The notes: a model not told the origin generated them from the letters alone. A stretch of DNA of 64,000 nucleotides from Prevotella sp. P5-50 (GCF_002251295.1 NZ_NPJA01000041.1:78880-142879), one strand, 5' to 3'. Shown: positions 50,554-61,755, counted from the first letter of the stretch. Numbers and translations: made by a program.

Positions 50554-52215
50554 TTATTTGTAGAGGTATCGTTTGATGCTCTTTTTAGGAGTTTTCTCAA
50601 ATTCTTCCTTCTGTATTTCTATTTCGGTGATTTTCTCGTAAGCGGGGAGTAGTTCGTTGAGTTGCTGACGGTTCTGCTCCATGACATTGTAGATGTCCTC
50701 CTCGTTGAAGTTCATATTCTTCGCTTCATCGTAATCAGGATAAACCAGACCGACAAGCTTGTTGTTGCGCTGAACAACCACAGTTTCCACCACCATAGCC
50801 ATAGAGTTGAACTTATCTTCTATCTCTTCGGGGTAGATGTTCTGTCCGCTGGGTCCCAGAAGCATGTTTTTCGATCTTCCGTTGATAAACACGTTTTTGT
50901 CGTCGTCCATGGTACCAAGGTCTCCCGTATGATACCATCCGTCTTTATCAATAGTTTCTTTGGTAGCTTCATCGTTCTTGTAGTAGCCCAACATGACATT
51001 GAGTCCGCGAGCCAAGATTTCACCAGGTTTTGTACTGGGACTGTCTGAGTCAATTTTCACCTCCATGTGAACTACAGGTTGTCCGCAAGAACCCAGTCTG
51101 AAGGTTTGCCAGTCGCGGTAGCAGATGATAGGTGCACATTCAGTGGCTCCGTATCCTACGGTGTATGGGAATTCTATTTTGCGGAGGAACGTTTCGATTT
51201 CGCGGTTAAACGCAGCACCTCCGATGATTACTTCATAGAGTTCACCTCCAAAAGCCTTCACCACTTCCTGACAGATCATCTGTTTCACCTTTTTGGAGAT
51301 GACAGGCATTGCCATGAGGAGACGCATGCGGTTGTTTTGTATTTTGGGGAATACCTTCTTTCTGATAATCTTTTCGATGATCAGCGGAACAGCGATGATG
51401 ATTCTTGGTTTGATGTCGGCAAATGCTTGTGCAATGATGGCAGGCGATGGTATGCGGTTAAGATAATAGACGTGGCATCCGTAGAGGAATTCAAATAGAA
51501 ATTCGAAAGCCATTCCATACATGTGTGCCATGGGGAGAATGGAGATGATGCGGTCGCCCGTTTTGATGGTGTTACCCAGTACGTTCACGGCAAAGTCGAA
51601 GTTCGACCACAGTGCGCGGTAGGGAATCATCACACCTTTAGAGAATCCCGTAGTACCACTGGTATAGTTGATCAGCGCCAGTTGTTCTCCGTTTTCTTCA
51701 TATTCGTAGTGTACGTGTTCTTTGCGGAAATATTTTGGAAATTTCTTACCGTAAAGTTCGTTAAGATGTTCGCGTGCGTATGTCAGTTTGTCTGTTCTTG
51801 AAAGCATGAGAGAGTAGTCGGGGTTGTTGACAATACCCTCAAGATGTGGCATTTGCACAGGGTCAATCTGTGTAGCCACATGGTCGCCCACGAAAAGCAG
51901 TTTTGCATCAGAGTGGTTGACAATGTTGTGGATTTGTTCCGGCATGAATTCGTGCAGGATAGGCACGGCAATAGCTCCGTAGGTCAGCGTGGCAAGAAAA
52001 GCCACTGCCCATTGGTTTGAGTTTCTTCCGCAGAGTGCGACTTTATCGCCTTTCTGTACACCACAGTTTTCAAAGAGAATATGCAGTTTCTCTATCTTAC
52101 GTGCCACATCGTGATATTGTAGCGTGGCTCCCTTGTAATCGGTCAAGGCATCAAGATCCCAATTGGTCTTGATGCTTTGCTCGATGAGTTGTATGAAACT
52201 TGGTACGTTTTCCAT
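50554..52215 (-). CDS. AMP-binding acyl-CoA ligase (paralogue 2)
   Basis: The 553-residue protein has the adenylate-forming motifs: INYTSGTTGFSKGVMIPYRA (A3), GYGATECAPIICY (A5), DGWYHTGDLGTMDDDKNV (A7) and the C-terminal GPSGQNIYPEEIEDKFN with the catalytic Lys late (FEKTPKKSIKRYLYK). It is of the long-chain fatty acyl-CoA synthetase class (FadD-like). It lies 30 bp after a paralogue with the same layout (52246-53904). The pair arose by tandem duplication. The chain-length preference is unknown. Confidence 0.88.
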   Translation of the reverse strand: MENVPSFIQLIEQSIKTNWDLDALTDYKGATLQYHDVARKIEKLHILFENCGVQKGDKVALCGRNSNQWAVAFLATLTYGAIAVPILHEFMPEQIHNIVNHSDAKLLFVGDHVATQIDPVQMPHLEGIVNNPDYSLMLSRTDKLTYAREHLNELYGKKFPKYFRKEHVHYEYEENGEQLALINYTSGTTGFSKGVMIPYRALWSNFDFAVNVLGNTIKTGDRIISILPMAHMYGMAFEFLFEFLYGCHVYYLNRIPSPAIIAQAFADIKPRIIIAVPLIIEKIIRKKVFPKIQNNRMRLLMAMPVISKKVKQMICQEVVKAFGGELYEVIIGGAAFNREIETFLRKIEFPYTVGYGATECAPIICYRDWQTFRLGSCGQPVVHMEVKIDSDSPSTKPGEILARGLNVMLGYYKNDEATKETIDKDGWYHTGDLGTMDDDKNVFINGRSKNMLLGPSGQNIYPEEIEDKFNSMAMVVETVVVQRNNKLVGLVYPDYDEAKNMNFNEEDIYNVMEQNRQQLNELLPAYEKITEIEIQKEEFEKTPKKSIKRYLYK

Positions 52216-52245
52216 CTTCTACGATTGTTTAGTTTAGTATGATTC

Positions 52246-53904
52246 TTATTTATACAAGTAGCGCTTGATACTTTTCTTTGGAGTTTTGGCAAATTCCTCA
52301 TATCGGATTTCGATACTCTGTATGCGGCTGTATGCAGGCATCATATCGTTGAGTTGCTGACGGTTTTGCTCCATGATGTTTTGTAGATCCGTCTCGGTGA
52401 ATCCCATCTCTTTGACCTCGTCCATGTCAGGATGTACGAGTGCCACAAGGTGTTGGTTGCGCTGTACGATAATACATTCGCTGACAACTGCCATTGATGC
52501 GAGTTTGTCTTCTATTTCCTCTGGATATACGTTTTGTCCGCTGGCTCCGATGAGGATGTTCTTTGAGCGTCCTTTGATAAACACATGTCCGTCTTCCGAC
52601 ATGGTTGCAAGGTCTCCGGTATGATACCATCCCTCCTTGTCGAGTGCGGCATCTGTTGCCTCTTGGTTTTTGTAGTAGCCCAACATGACATTGGTGCCTC
52701 GTGCCAGAATTTCGCCTGCCGTGTTCCGTGGATCAGGTGAGTCAATCTTCACTTCCATGTAGTCAACGGGCGTACCGCATGATCCTTTTTCAAAATCGTG
52801 GAAATCACTGTAGGTAATAAGTGGCGCACATTCAGTAGCACCATAGCCTACGGTGATAGGGAAGTCGATGTCAACGAGGAATTTCTCTATTTCCTTGTTA
52901 AGTGGAGCACCTCCTACAATGACTTCATAGGCTCTGCCTCCAAAAGCCTCACATACCTCTTTACAGATATGCTCTTTGACTTTCTTCGAAACCACGGGCA
53001 TCTGCCAAAGCAGTTTGATAGCGTTGTTCTGTATCTTGGGGAATACTCTCTTGCGTATGATTTTCTCGATGATGAGTGGCACCGCCACTACCAGGTGTGG
53101 TCTTACTTCCTTAAAAGCCTCTGCAATAATGGCAGGTGATGGCAGTCGGGTGAGGAAGAAGAGATGGTAGCCTGAACAGAATGAAAACAAGAACTCGATG
53201 GCTTGTCCATACATGTGTGCCATGGGGAGGATAGAGAGAATCTTGCTGAACTTAGGCAGTCTTGGTGCCAATGCATTCATGCAGAAACTCACATTGCCCC
53301 ACACTGCGCGGTAGGGCAGCATTACACCCTTTGAGAACCCGGTAGTACCACTGGTGTAGTTGAGCATGCAGAGTTCTTCGGGTGAATCCACGTGCCAATG
53401 AATATCCTCCTTGCGAAATGCCATCGGATATTTCTTTCCAAAGAGTTCATTAAGGTGTTCGCGGGCGTAGGCCAGTTTTTCATTTCTGCATGTGTGGAGT
53501 GAGAAATCCGGCAGATTCAGAATACCGCTCAGGTTTGGCATTTCCTTTTCGTCAATGGTCTTGACGATGTAGTCGCCTACGAAAAGCAGTTTTGATTCCG
53601 AGTGGTTAACGATGTTGTGAATCTGTTCGCCATTGAATTCATGGAGAATAGGAACGATGACAGCTCCGTATGCGAATGTAGCAAGGTAAGCCACAGCCCA
53701 GTGAGCTGAGTTGCGTCCGCACACAGCGATGCGGTCACCTTTCTCTACTCCTGCTGCTTCCATGAGAATGTGGAGCTTTTCTATTTTGCGTGCCACATCG
53801 TGATATTGTAGTGTGGCTCCTTTGTAATCAGTCAGTGCATCGAGCAACCAGTTGTCTTTGATGGTTTTTTCGATGTAAGAGTTGAAGCTTGGTATGTTGT
53901 CCAT
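52246..53904 (-). CDS. AMP-binding acyl-CoA ligase (paralogue 1)
   Basis: The frame opens at 53952 but the ATG at 53904 (MDNIPSFNSYIEKTIKDNWL) follows the promoter and aligns with the start of the downstream paralogue: 552 residues. The same motifs occur: LNYTSGTTGFSKGVMLPYRA, TVGYGATECAPLITYSD, EGWYHTGDLATMSEDGHVF and ASGQNVYPEEIEDKLAS, ending FAKTPKKSIKRYLYK. Long identical stretches such as LDALTDYKGATLQYHDVARK show recent duplication. It activates fatty acids for uptake or membrane lipid turnover. Confidence 0.88.
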   Translation of the reverse strand: MDNIPSFNSYIEKTIKDNWLLDALTDYKGATLQYHDVARKIEKLHILMEAAGVEKGDRIAVCGRNSAHWAVAYLATFAYGAVIVPILHEFNGEQIHNIVNHSESKLLFVGDYIVKTIDEKEMPNLSGILNLPDFSLHTCRNEKLAYAREHLNELFGKKYPMAFRKEDIHWHVDSPEELCMLNYTSGTTGFSKGVMLPYRAVWGNVSFCMNALAPRLPKFSKILSILPMAHMYGQAIEFLFSFCSGYHLFFLTRLPSPAIIAEAFKEVRPHLVVAVPLIIEKIIRKRVFPKIQNNAIKLLWQMPVVSKKVKEHICKEVCEAFGGRAYEVIVGGAPLNKEIEKFLVDIDFPITVGYGATECAPLITYSDFHDFEKGSCGTPVDYMEVKIDSPDPRNTAGEILARGTNVMLGYYKNQEATDAALDKEGWYHTGDLATMSEDGHVFIKGRSKNILIGASGQNVYPEEIEDKLASMAVVSECIIVQRNQHLVALVHPDMDEVKEMGFTETDLQNIMEQNRQQLNDMMPAYSRIQSIEIRYEEFAKTPKKSIKRYLYK

Positions 53905-53927
53905 TGCACAAATAACGAAATTTTGTG

Positions 53928-53970
53928 CAAAGGTAATGCTTTTTTTGCACATTCACAAAAAATATGTGCA
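53928..53970 (-). promoter_or_regulatory. promoter and possible operator of the ligase pair
   Basis: On the reverse strand TACCTTTG (53935-53928) is the -7 box. An inverted repeat TGCACAT (53946-53952)/ATGTGCA (53964-53970) covers the region where the -33 box would lie, a likely site for a regulator. Confidence 0.55.
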
Positions 53971-54033
53971 ATAATTTTGTAATATGTCCATTCCCTTATA
54001 CCATACCTTATTAAATATAAGGTAAAAAGTAAA

Positions 54034-54153
54034 CTGGATGATGTACTTTAGTTTTCCAAGGGCTATTTTAAGGGCTATTTTATGTGTACTTTTGTCGTCT
54101 GTGACGGGTGGTGATTGTTCAATGTTGCTGCAAAGGTGTTGCAAAGGTGTTGC
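54034..54153 (+). repeat. short tandem repeats and a second -7 box upstream of the ATP operon
   Basis: The gap 53971-54272 has no gene. It holds AAGGGCTATTTT twice (54058-54082), an isolated TACTTTTG (54087-54094) and three copies of TGTTGCAAAGG-type units (54123-54153). Together with the promoter at 54213 these are probably control sequence for the ATP synthase operon. Confidence 0.5.
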
Positions 54154-54212
54154 AATAAACAAATAGTTGCATTAAAGTTTGTGAATTTTTTCTTTTTTAT
54201 TAAAAAACTTAG

Positions 54213-54220
54213 TAATTTTG
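54213..54220 (+). promoter_or_regulatory. -7 box of the ATP synthase operon
   Basis: TAATTTTG followed by CGTT matches TAnnTTTG, 53 nt before the atpD ATG. No good -33 box was found at 19-21 nt. Confidence 0.6.
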
Positions 54221-54254
54221 CGTTCAAAATATCTAAGCAAATAAAGTTAACTAA

Positions 54255-55799
<1,545 letters not shown>

Positions 55800-55804
55800 T
55801 TCGT

Positions 55805-56053
55805 ATGTTGAAGTTGAAAATAGTTTCTCCCCAGAAAATCGAGTTTGAGGGCGATGTTCAGAGCGTTCTCGTTCCTGGTGTCTTGGGCCAGTTTGAAATA
55901 CTGACCAACCACGCCCCGATTATCTCTGCGCTGACAGAAGGAACCGTAGTCTATGCGAAGTCAGACGGTGTGAAAAGCCAACTGGCTGTTGCTGGCGGTT
56001 TTGTTGAAGTGCAGAAGAATGAGGTGGCACTTTGTGTAGAACTCAATGCATAA
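55805..56053 (+). CDS. atpC: ATP synthase F1 subunit epsilon (short form)
   Basis: The 82-residue protein (MLKLKIVSPQKIEFEGDVQS) covers only the N-terminal beta-sandwich of epsilon, with VPGVLGQFEILTNHAPIISA and the VAGGFVEVQKNEVALCVE end. The C-terminal helical hairpin that inhibits the enzyme in other bacteria (130-140 residues) is missing, so epsilon inhibition by that route is unlikely. It links the beta and gamma subunits to the c ring. Confidence 0.95.
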   Translation: MLKLKIVSPQKIEFEGDVQSVLVPGVLGQFEILTNHAPIISALTEGTVVYAKSDGVKSQLAVAGGFVEVQKNEVALCVELNA

Positions 56054-56066
56054 GGGAAACAGACCA

Positions 56067-56498
56067 ATGACGGAAGTACAAGAAAATCACATGATGCGTA
56101 AAGCTGCAGTCACCTATATCATTCAGAGCCTGACAATCATCGCAGTGATGACTGTTCTGGCCCTGTTGAGTGCCGGTGTATGGGGAAGCCTTTCGATGAT
56201 AGGCGTGCCCCTTGCCGTTGCTGCAGGTTTCCAAGTGTTCGCCAGCCTGACCTACGGTTTGGCTTGGCGTGCGGTGGCATCCAGTTCATCAGCCAGTCTG
56301 CCGACGTTCTATCTTGCAGCATCTGGCTTGCGTATGATAGCAGGCATTGCCACCGTGCTGATCTATCTGTTTCTTGCCGACGACGAGATGCAGATTCGCT
56401 TCTTCGTCTTCCTCTTCCTTGTCTATTACCTTGTGCTGCTCATTTACGATACCCTTTACTTTGTGAGGGTGGAGAAAAAGATTCATCGAAATGCATAA
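56067..56498 (+). CDS. AtpI-position membrane protein of the ATP operon
   Basis: The 143-residue protein (from ATG 56067, MTEVQENHMMRKAAVTYIIQ; ATG 56046 is the alternative) has four hydrophobic segments: SLTIIAVMTVLALLSAGVW, LAVAAGFQVFASLTYGLA, LRMIAGIATVLIYLFL and VFLFLVYYLVLLIYDTLYFV. It sits where AtpI-like genes lie before atpB but shows no close AtpI signature. A role in assembly of the c ring or in Mg uptake is inferred from position only. Its stop overlaps atpB by eight bases. Confidence 0.7.
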   Translation: MTEVQENHMMRKAAVTYIIQSLTIIAVMTVLALLSAGVWGSLSMIGVPLAVAAGFQVFASLTYGLAWRAVASSSSASLPTFYLAASGLRMIAGIATVLIYLFLADDEMQIRFFVFLFLVYYLVLLIYDTLYFVRVEKKIHRNA

Positions 56499-57570
56499 AA
56501 TAAAGAAAATGAAATATTTACTCGTAAGTCTTCTACTGTTACTTGGGCTTTCGTCCCCTGTCAATGCGACAGCGTCTAATAGCGTTGACGTGAAGGAAAT
56601 CGTGTTGGGCCACATGGCAGACGCCTACGAATGGCACATTACCACATTCGGGAAGACCCATGTCAGCATTCCCCTGCCGGTCATTGTGAGAAGTGAGGCA
56701 ACGGGAGCATGGCATTGTTTCAGTTCCTCTCGCATCGAAGAGGCTGCCGAAGAAGGTCACGATTACCAAGGCTTCTATTTCAACGAGGCGAAGAACGGTA
56801 AGATTTATGAGCGGCTTTCCGACGGTAGTAGCGTGCGTCCTTGGGATTTGAGCATCACCAAGAGTGTGCTTCAGATATGGATTGTAGTATTTGTCATGCT
56901 CGCCATCTTCCTCAGTTGCGCCCGTTGGTACAAGAAGCACGATGTGACGCGTGAGAGCCCCAGAGGCTTTGTCGGCATGATGGAAATGCTGGTCATGACC
57001 ATCCACGACGACCTCATCAAGGACTCCATCGGCGAGAAGCACTATCGTCCCTATGCCCCTTATCTGCTGACAGCGTTCTTCTTCATTCTGATCACCAACC
57101 TGTTGGGCTTGTTGCCGGTATTCCCCGGTGGCGCCAATGTGACGGGAAATATCAACGTCACCTTCTTCCTTGCCCTGTGCACCATGTTGGCAATCAACCT
57201 GTTTGGCAATAAGGAATACTGGAAGGAAATCTTCTGGCCCGACGTGCCTGCATTCCTCAAGGCTTATCCCGTGGCTATTATGCCAGTCATCGAACTCTTC
57301 GGCATTCTCACCAAGCCCTTCGCGCTGATGATCCGTTTGTTTGCCAACATGATGGCAGGCCACGCCATTATCCTCTCCTTCACAGCCATCATCTTCATCG
57401 GATGGTCACTCAATGCTGTTTTGGGAAGTGGACTTACCGTGCTGAGCTTCGTCATGATGCTCTTCATGAACTGCCTTGAGTTTCTTGTGGCATTCATCCA
57501 GGCATACGTGTTCACCATGTTGAGTGCAGTATTTATCGGACTGGCTCACCCCGAACACCATGAAGGATAA
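56491..57570 (+). CDS. atpB: ATP synthase Fo subunit a
   Basis: The 359-residue protein begins with a signal-peptide-like segment (YLLVSLLLLLGLSSPVNATA) and a periplasmic extension of about 110 residues. The Fo a fold follows: PYLLTAFFFILITNLLGLLP, the conserved proton-path Arg in KPFALMIRLFANMMAGH, and FLVAFIQAYVFTMLSAVFIG. Subunit a forms the proton half-channels. ATG 56509 is an alternative start. The long, exported N-terminal region is typical of Bacteroidetes and longer than in E. coli (271 residues). Confidence 0.95.
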   Translation: MHKIKKMKYLLVSLLLLLGLSSPVNATASNSVDVKEIVLGHMADAYEWHITTFGKTHVSIPLPVIVRSEATGAWHCFSSSRIEEAAEEGHDYQGFYFNEAKNGKIYERLSDGSSVRPWDLSITKSVLQIWIVVFVMLAIFLSCARWYKKHDVTRESPRGFVGMMEMLVMTIHDDLIKDSIGEKHYRPYAPYLLTAFFFILITNLLGLLPVFPGGANVTGNINVTFFLALCTMLAINLFGNKEYWKEIFWPDVPAFLKAYPVAIMPVIELFGILTKPFALMIRLFANMMAGHAIILSFTAIIFIGWSLNAVLGSGLTVLSFVMMLFMNCLEFLVAFIQAYVFTMLSAVFIGLAHPEHHEG

Positions 57571-57636
57571 ACACATTCTCTAAAGAAAAAAAGTAAACAA
57601 AAAAAATAAGTATAACCCATTTAAAAATTTAAGATT

Positions 57637-57888
57637 ATGTTATCATTGATTTTACAGGCAGCCGCAGGTGCTGGTCTCGCTAAGTTTGGTGCCGGTCTCG
57701 GCGCAGGTATTGCAGCTATTGGAGCCGGTCTCGGTATCGGTCGTATTGGTGGAAGCGCTATGGATGCTATTGCCCGTCAGCCCGAAGCAGCAGGTACTAT
57801 CCGTACAAACATGATTCTGACAGCAGCCTTCGTAGAGGGTGTTGCCCTGTTTGCCGTTGTAGTTTGCGCACTTTGCGTGTTCATGTAA
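57637..57888 (+). CDS. atpE: ATP synthase Fo subunit c
   Basis: The 83-residue hairpin protein has GAGLGAGIAAIGAGLGIGRI in helix 1, the ARQPEA loop and the ion-binding Glu in AAFVEGVALFAVVV of helix 2. In Na+ dependent c subunits a Gln is present in helix 1 and Ser/Thr follows the Glu; here these are Ile and Gly, so proton coupling is inferred. It forms the rotor ring. Confidence 0.97.
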   Translation: MLSLILQAAAGAGLAKFGAGLGAGIAAIGAGLGIGRIGGSAMDAIARQPEAAGTIRTNMILTAAFVEGVALFAVVVCALCVFM

Positions 57889-57910
57889 TCCATAAAAAAC
57901 TTCAAAGCAA

Positions 57911-58420
57911 ATGGATATGAATTTACCATCAATACTGACGCCCGACTTCGGACTCTTCTTCTGGATGCTCGTCGCGTTTTTGGTGGTCTTCCTTCTGCTC
58001 GCTAAGTTCGGTTTCCCCGTCATCACCAAATCGGTAGAGGAGCGTAAGAACTTCATCGACGAGAGTCTCCGCAAGGCCCATGAGGCACAGGAGCGACTCG
58101 CCAACATCGAGAAAGAAGGAGAATCCATCTTGCAGGAGGCTCGCGAGAAGCAGACACAGATACTCCGTGAGGCAGCCCAGACCCGCGACGCCATCGTGGA
58201 GCAGGCCCAGGAAAAAGCCCGTCAGGAAGGTTCACGCTTGTTGGATGAGGCAAAGACTGCCATTGCCCAGGAGAAGAATGCCGCAATCGCCGACATTCGT
58301 CGTCAGGTAGCAGCCTTGAGTGTCGATATTGCCGGAAAGGTTCTTCGCGAGAATCTGAAAGACGACAAGTCGCAGATGGATTTGATTGACCGTATGCTGG
58401 ATGAAGTTTCTGCTAAATGA
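57911..58420 (+). CDS. atpF: ATP synthase Fo subunit b
   Basis: The 169-residue protein (MDMNLPSILTPDFGLFFWML) has one N-terminal membrane helix (GLFFWMLVAFLVVFLLLAKF) and then a long charged helix (residues about 40-145) that forms the peripheral stalk as a dimer. The stalk sequence EERKNFIDESLRKAHEAQE is typical. It holds the F1 head fixed to subunit a. ATG 57917 is a possible alternative start. Confidence 0.95.
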   Translation: MDMNLPSILTPDFGLFFWMLVAFLVVFLLLAKFGFPVITKSVEERKNFIDESLRKAHEAQERLANIEKEGESILQEAREKQTQILREAAQTRDAIVEQAQEKARQEGSRLLDEAKTAIAQEKNAAIADIRRQVAALSVDIAGKVLRENLKDDKSQMDLIDRMLDEVSAK

Positions 58421-58443
58421 CAATAAGTAATTGATGATTGCGT

Positions 58444-58980
58444 ATGGATATTGGAGCAATATCGATCAGATATGCACGGGCCCTGTTGAAGGCAGCCACC
58501 GCTGAAGGTCTCGAAGACAAGGTCTATCAGGACATGATGACCTTGGCGAAGAGCTACCTGGAGGTAGATCAGCTGCGGCAGACCGTCGAAAATCCCATGC
58601 TTTCGAAAGAAAAGAAGGAGGGCATACTGGCGGTTGCCGCCGGTGAGCAGCCTTCTGTTCTCACTCGAAACTTCATCAATCTCGTATTGAAAGAAGGCCG
58701 CGAGAACGTGATGCAGTTCATTGCGAATTCATATATCACGCTCTACCGCAAGCAGAAGAACATCATCCGTGGAAAACTCACCACCGCAGCGCGTGTGTCC
58801 GCTCAGACCGAGCAGAAGATGCGCCAGATGGTAGAGAGTAAGACTAATGGCACTGTGGAGTTTGAGACAGAGGTAAATCCCGATATCATCGGCGGCTTTA
58901 TCCTTGAGTACGACACCTATCGCATGGATGCGAGCGTGAAGTCGAAGCTCAACACCATTCTCACACAGTTAAGTAAATAA
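58444..58980 (+). CDS. atpH: ATP synthase F1 subunit delta
   Basis: The 178-residue protein (MDIGAISIRYARALLKAATA) starts at ATG 58444; the frame also begins at a TTG at 58438. The delta/OSCP fold is visible: the helical N-terminal part (ISIRYARALLKAATAEGLED, NPMLSKEKKEGILA) and the conserved end GTVEFETEVNPDIIGGFILE. It connects the peripheral stalk to the top of F1. Confidence 0.95.
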   Translation: MDIGAISIRYARALLKAATAEGLEDKVYQDMMTLAKSYLEVDQLRQTVENPMLSKEKKEGILAVAAGEQPSVLTRNFINLVLKEGRENVMQFIANSYITLYRKQKNIIRGKLTTAARVSAQTEQKMRQMVESKTNGTVEFETEVNPDIIGGFILEYDTYRMDASVKSKLNTILTQLSK

Positions 58981-59031
58981 GCAATAGTGTCCCCCCGTGG
59001 CACTTGTATCAAGCATTATTATTAAAAACAA

Positions 59032-60618
59032 ATGTCAGACAAAATAAAACCAAGCGAAGTCTCGCAGGTGCTGCTCGAACAGCTCAAGGGCGTCAACGAC
59101 TCTGCCAGTTTCGATGAAGTGGGCACCGTCCTCACCGTCGGCGATGGTGTGGCACGCATCTATGGACTCCGCAATGCAGAAGCCAACGAGTTGCTCGAGT
59201 TCGAGAATGGCACTATGGCCATTGTGATGAACCTCGAGGAAGACAACGTGGGTTGTGTGCTTCTCGGTCCAACGGCAGGCATTAAAGAGGGACAGGTCGT
59301 GAAGCGCACCAAGCGCATCGCATCTATCCGCGTCAACGACAATATGTTGGGACGCGTCATCAACCCCCTCGGACAGGCTGTGGATGGAAAGGGAGACATC
59401 GACCTGACAGGAGCATTTGAGATGCCGCTCGACCGTAAGGCTCCTGGTGTGATCTACCGTCAGCCGGTAAAGGAACCGCTCCAGACCGGATTGAAGGCTG
59501 TCGATTCCATGATTCCTATCGGTCGCGGACAGCGTGAGCTCATCATCGGCGACCGCCAGACGGGAAAGACCGCCATTGCCGTAGATACCATCATCAACCA
59601 GAAGAGTTTCTATGAAGCAGGCAAACCCGTCTATTGTATTTACGTGGCAATCGGACAGAAAGCCTCTACCGTAGCCACACTGGTACAGTCGCTCAAAGAG
59701 CACGGCGCCATGCCCTATACCATCGTAGTAGCCGCCACAGCAGCCGATCCTGCTGCCATGCAGTATTACGCTCCGTTTGCAGGAGCTGCCATCGGTGAGT
59801 ACTTCCGCGACCGCGGTTATGCCGCCCTTGTGGTTTACGACGACCTCTCCAAGCAGGCTGTTGCCTATCGTGAGGTATCCCTCATCCTTCGCCGCCCGTC
59901 AGGACGTGAAGCCTATCCTGGTGACGTGTTCTACCTCCACTCTCGTTTGTTGGAGCGCGCAGCAAAGATGAACGAACAGCAGGAGGTGGCAGAACAGATG
60001 AACGACCTGCCTGCATGCATGAAGGGTCATGTACGCGGTGGTGGTTCGCTCACCGCACTTCCTATCATCGAGACCCAGGCAGGCGACGTGTCAGCGTATA
60101 TTCCTACCAACGTCATCTCCATCACCGACGGACAGATCTTCCTGGAGAGCGACCTCTTCAACCAAGGATTCCGTCCAGCCATCAACGTAGGTATCTCCGT
60201 ATCCCGTGTGGGTGGTTCGGCACAGATCAAGTCGATGAAGAAGGTGGCAGGAACATTGAAGATCGACCAGGCACAGTATCGTGAACTGGAGTCCTTCTCT
60301 AAGTTCTCCAGCGATATGGATGCCGTGACCGCCATGACCCTCGACCGTGGTCGTAAAAACAACCAGTTGCTCATCCAGCCACAATACAGCCCCATGCCCG
60401 TAGGCGAGCAGGTGGCAATCCTCTATTGTGGTGTACACGGACTGATGCGCGAGGTACCCATCGAGAAAGTACGCGAGTGTCAGGATGCCTTCCTCGACAA
60501 ACTGCGCACCTCCGCTCCCGAAGTCATCGAGACCTTGGGCAGTGGCAAGATCGACGACGCCACCACACAGCGTATCGAACAAGTCATGGCAGACATCGCC
60601 GGAACCTATAAAGCCTGA
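59032..60618 (+). CDS. atpA: ATP synthase F1 subunit alpha
   Basis: The 528-residue protein has the P loop [18 protein letters not shown], the beta-barrel start [19 protein letters not shown] and the ATPase signature region [20 protein letters not shown]. Alpha subunits carry the non-catalytic nucleotide sites and alternate with beta in F1. It follows atpH by 51 bp. Confidence 0.98.
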   Translation: MSDKIKPSEVSQVLLEQLKGVNDSASFDEVGTVLTVGDGVARIYGLRNAEANELLEFENGTMAIVMNLEEDNVGCVLLGPTAGIKEGQVVKRTKRIASIRVNDNMLGRVINPLGQAVDGKGDIDLTGAFEMPLDRKAPGVIYRQPVKEPLQTGLKAVDSMIPIGRGQRELIIGDRQTGKTAIAVDTIINQKSFYEAGKPVYCIYVAIGQKASTVATLVQSLKEHGAMPYTIVVAATAADPAAMQYYAPFAGAAIGEYFRDRGYAALVVYDDLSKQAVAYREVSLILRRPSGREAYPGDVFYLHSRLLERAAKMNEQQEVAEQMNDLPACMKGHVRGGGSLTALPIIETQAGDVSAYIPTNVISITDGQIFLESDLFNQGFRPAINVGISVSRVGGSAQIKSMKKVAGTLKIDQAQYRELESFSKFSSDMDAVTAMTLDRGRKNNQLLIQPQYSPMPVGEQVAILYCGVHGLMREVPIEKVRECQDAFLDKLRTSAPEVIETLGSGKIDDATTQRIEQVMADIAGTYKA

Positions 60619-60624
60619 TAGCCT

Positions 60625-61593
60625 ATGCCGAGTCTGAAAGAAATCAAGGGACGTATAGCAAGTGTCCAGAGTACCCGTAAGATTACGAGTGCCATGAAGA
60701 TGGTAGCTTCTTCCAAGCTCCATCATGCCCAGGTGGCCATCCAGAACATGCTGCCCTACGAGACCTTGCTGGAGCATATCCTGAAGTCGTTTCTTGCGGC
60801 AGAGGCCGAGGCACAGACTGTGTTCAACGAAGAGCGTCCCTTGAAGCGTGTGGCACTGGTGGTCTATTCCAGCAGTTCATCGCTTTGTGGCGGATTCAAT
60901 GCCAATATCATCCGTTTGCTCAAGCATCGTGTTGATGACCTCTCTGCCCAACTTGGCGCCGGTCAGGTTGAGATCTATCCCATCGGACGTAAAGTGGCTG
61001 ATGCAGCCGCCAAGATGGGGTGTAAGGTCCATACCGACTATGCCGACATGGTGGAACATCCCGATGTTGCCCAGTGCATCGCATTGGCGCGCGAGCTCGG
61101 AGGCCGTTTCATGCACGGTGAGATAGACAAGGTCGATTTGATCTACCACCACTTCAAGAGTGCAGGATCGCAGGTGCTCACCACCAAGACCTTCCTCCCC
61201 ATCGATTTGGAGAGCGAGCTCCAGCGTGACCATGAGCGCGACCTCACCACTACTGTTGTCACGCGTGAGGCACAGGACTATCTCAAGCGCAACGCCCGCA
61301 ACGAGCAGAAGCGCGAGGAGAAAGCAGTACCTCTGAACGACAACTTCATCGTCGAGCCCGACATGAAGAGCGTTCTCACGTTGCTCATCCCCAAGCTCGC
61401 ACATCTGATGCTCTACACAGCCCTGCTCGACAGCATTGCCTCAGAGCATGCAGCGCGCATGGTAGCCATGCAGACAGCGACCGACAATGCCGATGAGCTA
61501 TTGCGTCAGCTGAACCTGCAGTACAACAAGAGTCGTCAGCAAGCCATTACCAATGAGTTGCTCGACATTGTAGGTGGTTCGATAAACAGTTGA
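60625..61593 (+). CDS. atpG: ATP synthase F1 subunit gamma
   Basis: The 322-residue protein has the gamma start SLKEIKGRIASVQSTRKITS and AMKMVASSKLHHAQVAIQN, the SSSSLCGGFNANIIRLLK region and the C-terminal coiled coil (SEHAARMVAMQTATDNADEL, LNLQYNKSRQQAITNELLDI). It is the rotating shaft inside the alpha/beta hexamer. It is the last gene of the operon and is followed by a terminator. Confidence 0.98.
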   Translation: MPSLKEIKGRIASVQSTRKITSAMKMVASSKLHHAQVAIQNMLPYETLLEHILKSFLAAEAEAQTVFNEERPLKRVALVVYSSSSSLCGGFNANIIRLLKHRVDDLSAQLGAGQVEIYPIGRKVADAAAKMGCKVHTDYADMVEHPDVAQCIALARELGGRFMHGEIDKVDLIYHHFKSAGSQVLTTKTFLPIDLESELQRDHERDLTTTVVTREAQDYLKRNARNEQKREEKAVPLNDNFIVEPDMKSVLTLLIPKLAHLMLYTALLDSIASEHAARMVAMQTATDNADELLRQLNLQYNKSRQQAITNELLDIVGGSINS

Positions 61594-61614
61594 TTTTATA
61601 TCGTTTTTAGAGAT

Positions 61615-61651
61615 AAATGGGTGTTCGCTTGGTCGGACACCCATTTTTCTT
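61615..61651 (+). terminator. terminator of the ATP synthase operon
   Basis: AAATGGGTGT (61615-61624) pairs with ACACCCATTT (61637-61646), followed by TTCTTTA. Confidence 0.88.
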
Positions 61652-61671
61652 TATGCGCACACGGAGTGTTT

Positions 61672-61755
61672 AGTTTATAGGTTAAAGGTTAAAGTTTATA
61701 GTTTAAAGGTTAAAGTTTAAAGGTTAAAGTTTAAAGGTTAGAGGTTAGAGATTAT
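61672..61755. repeat. heptanucleotide tandem repeat
   Basis: Twelve heptamers of the form AG[TGA]TTA[ATG] (AGTTTAT, AGGTTAA, AGTTTAA, AGGTTAG, AGATTAT) follow one another without gaps, ending in AGTTG. The rest of 61756-62098 has no gene. Confidence 0.92.
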
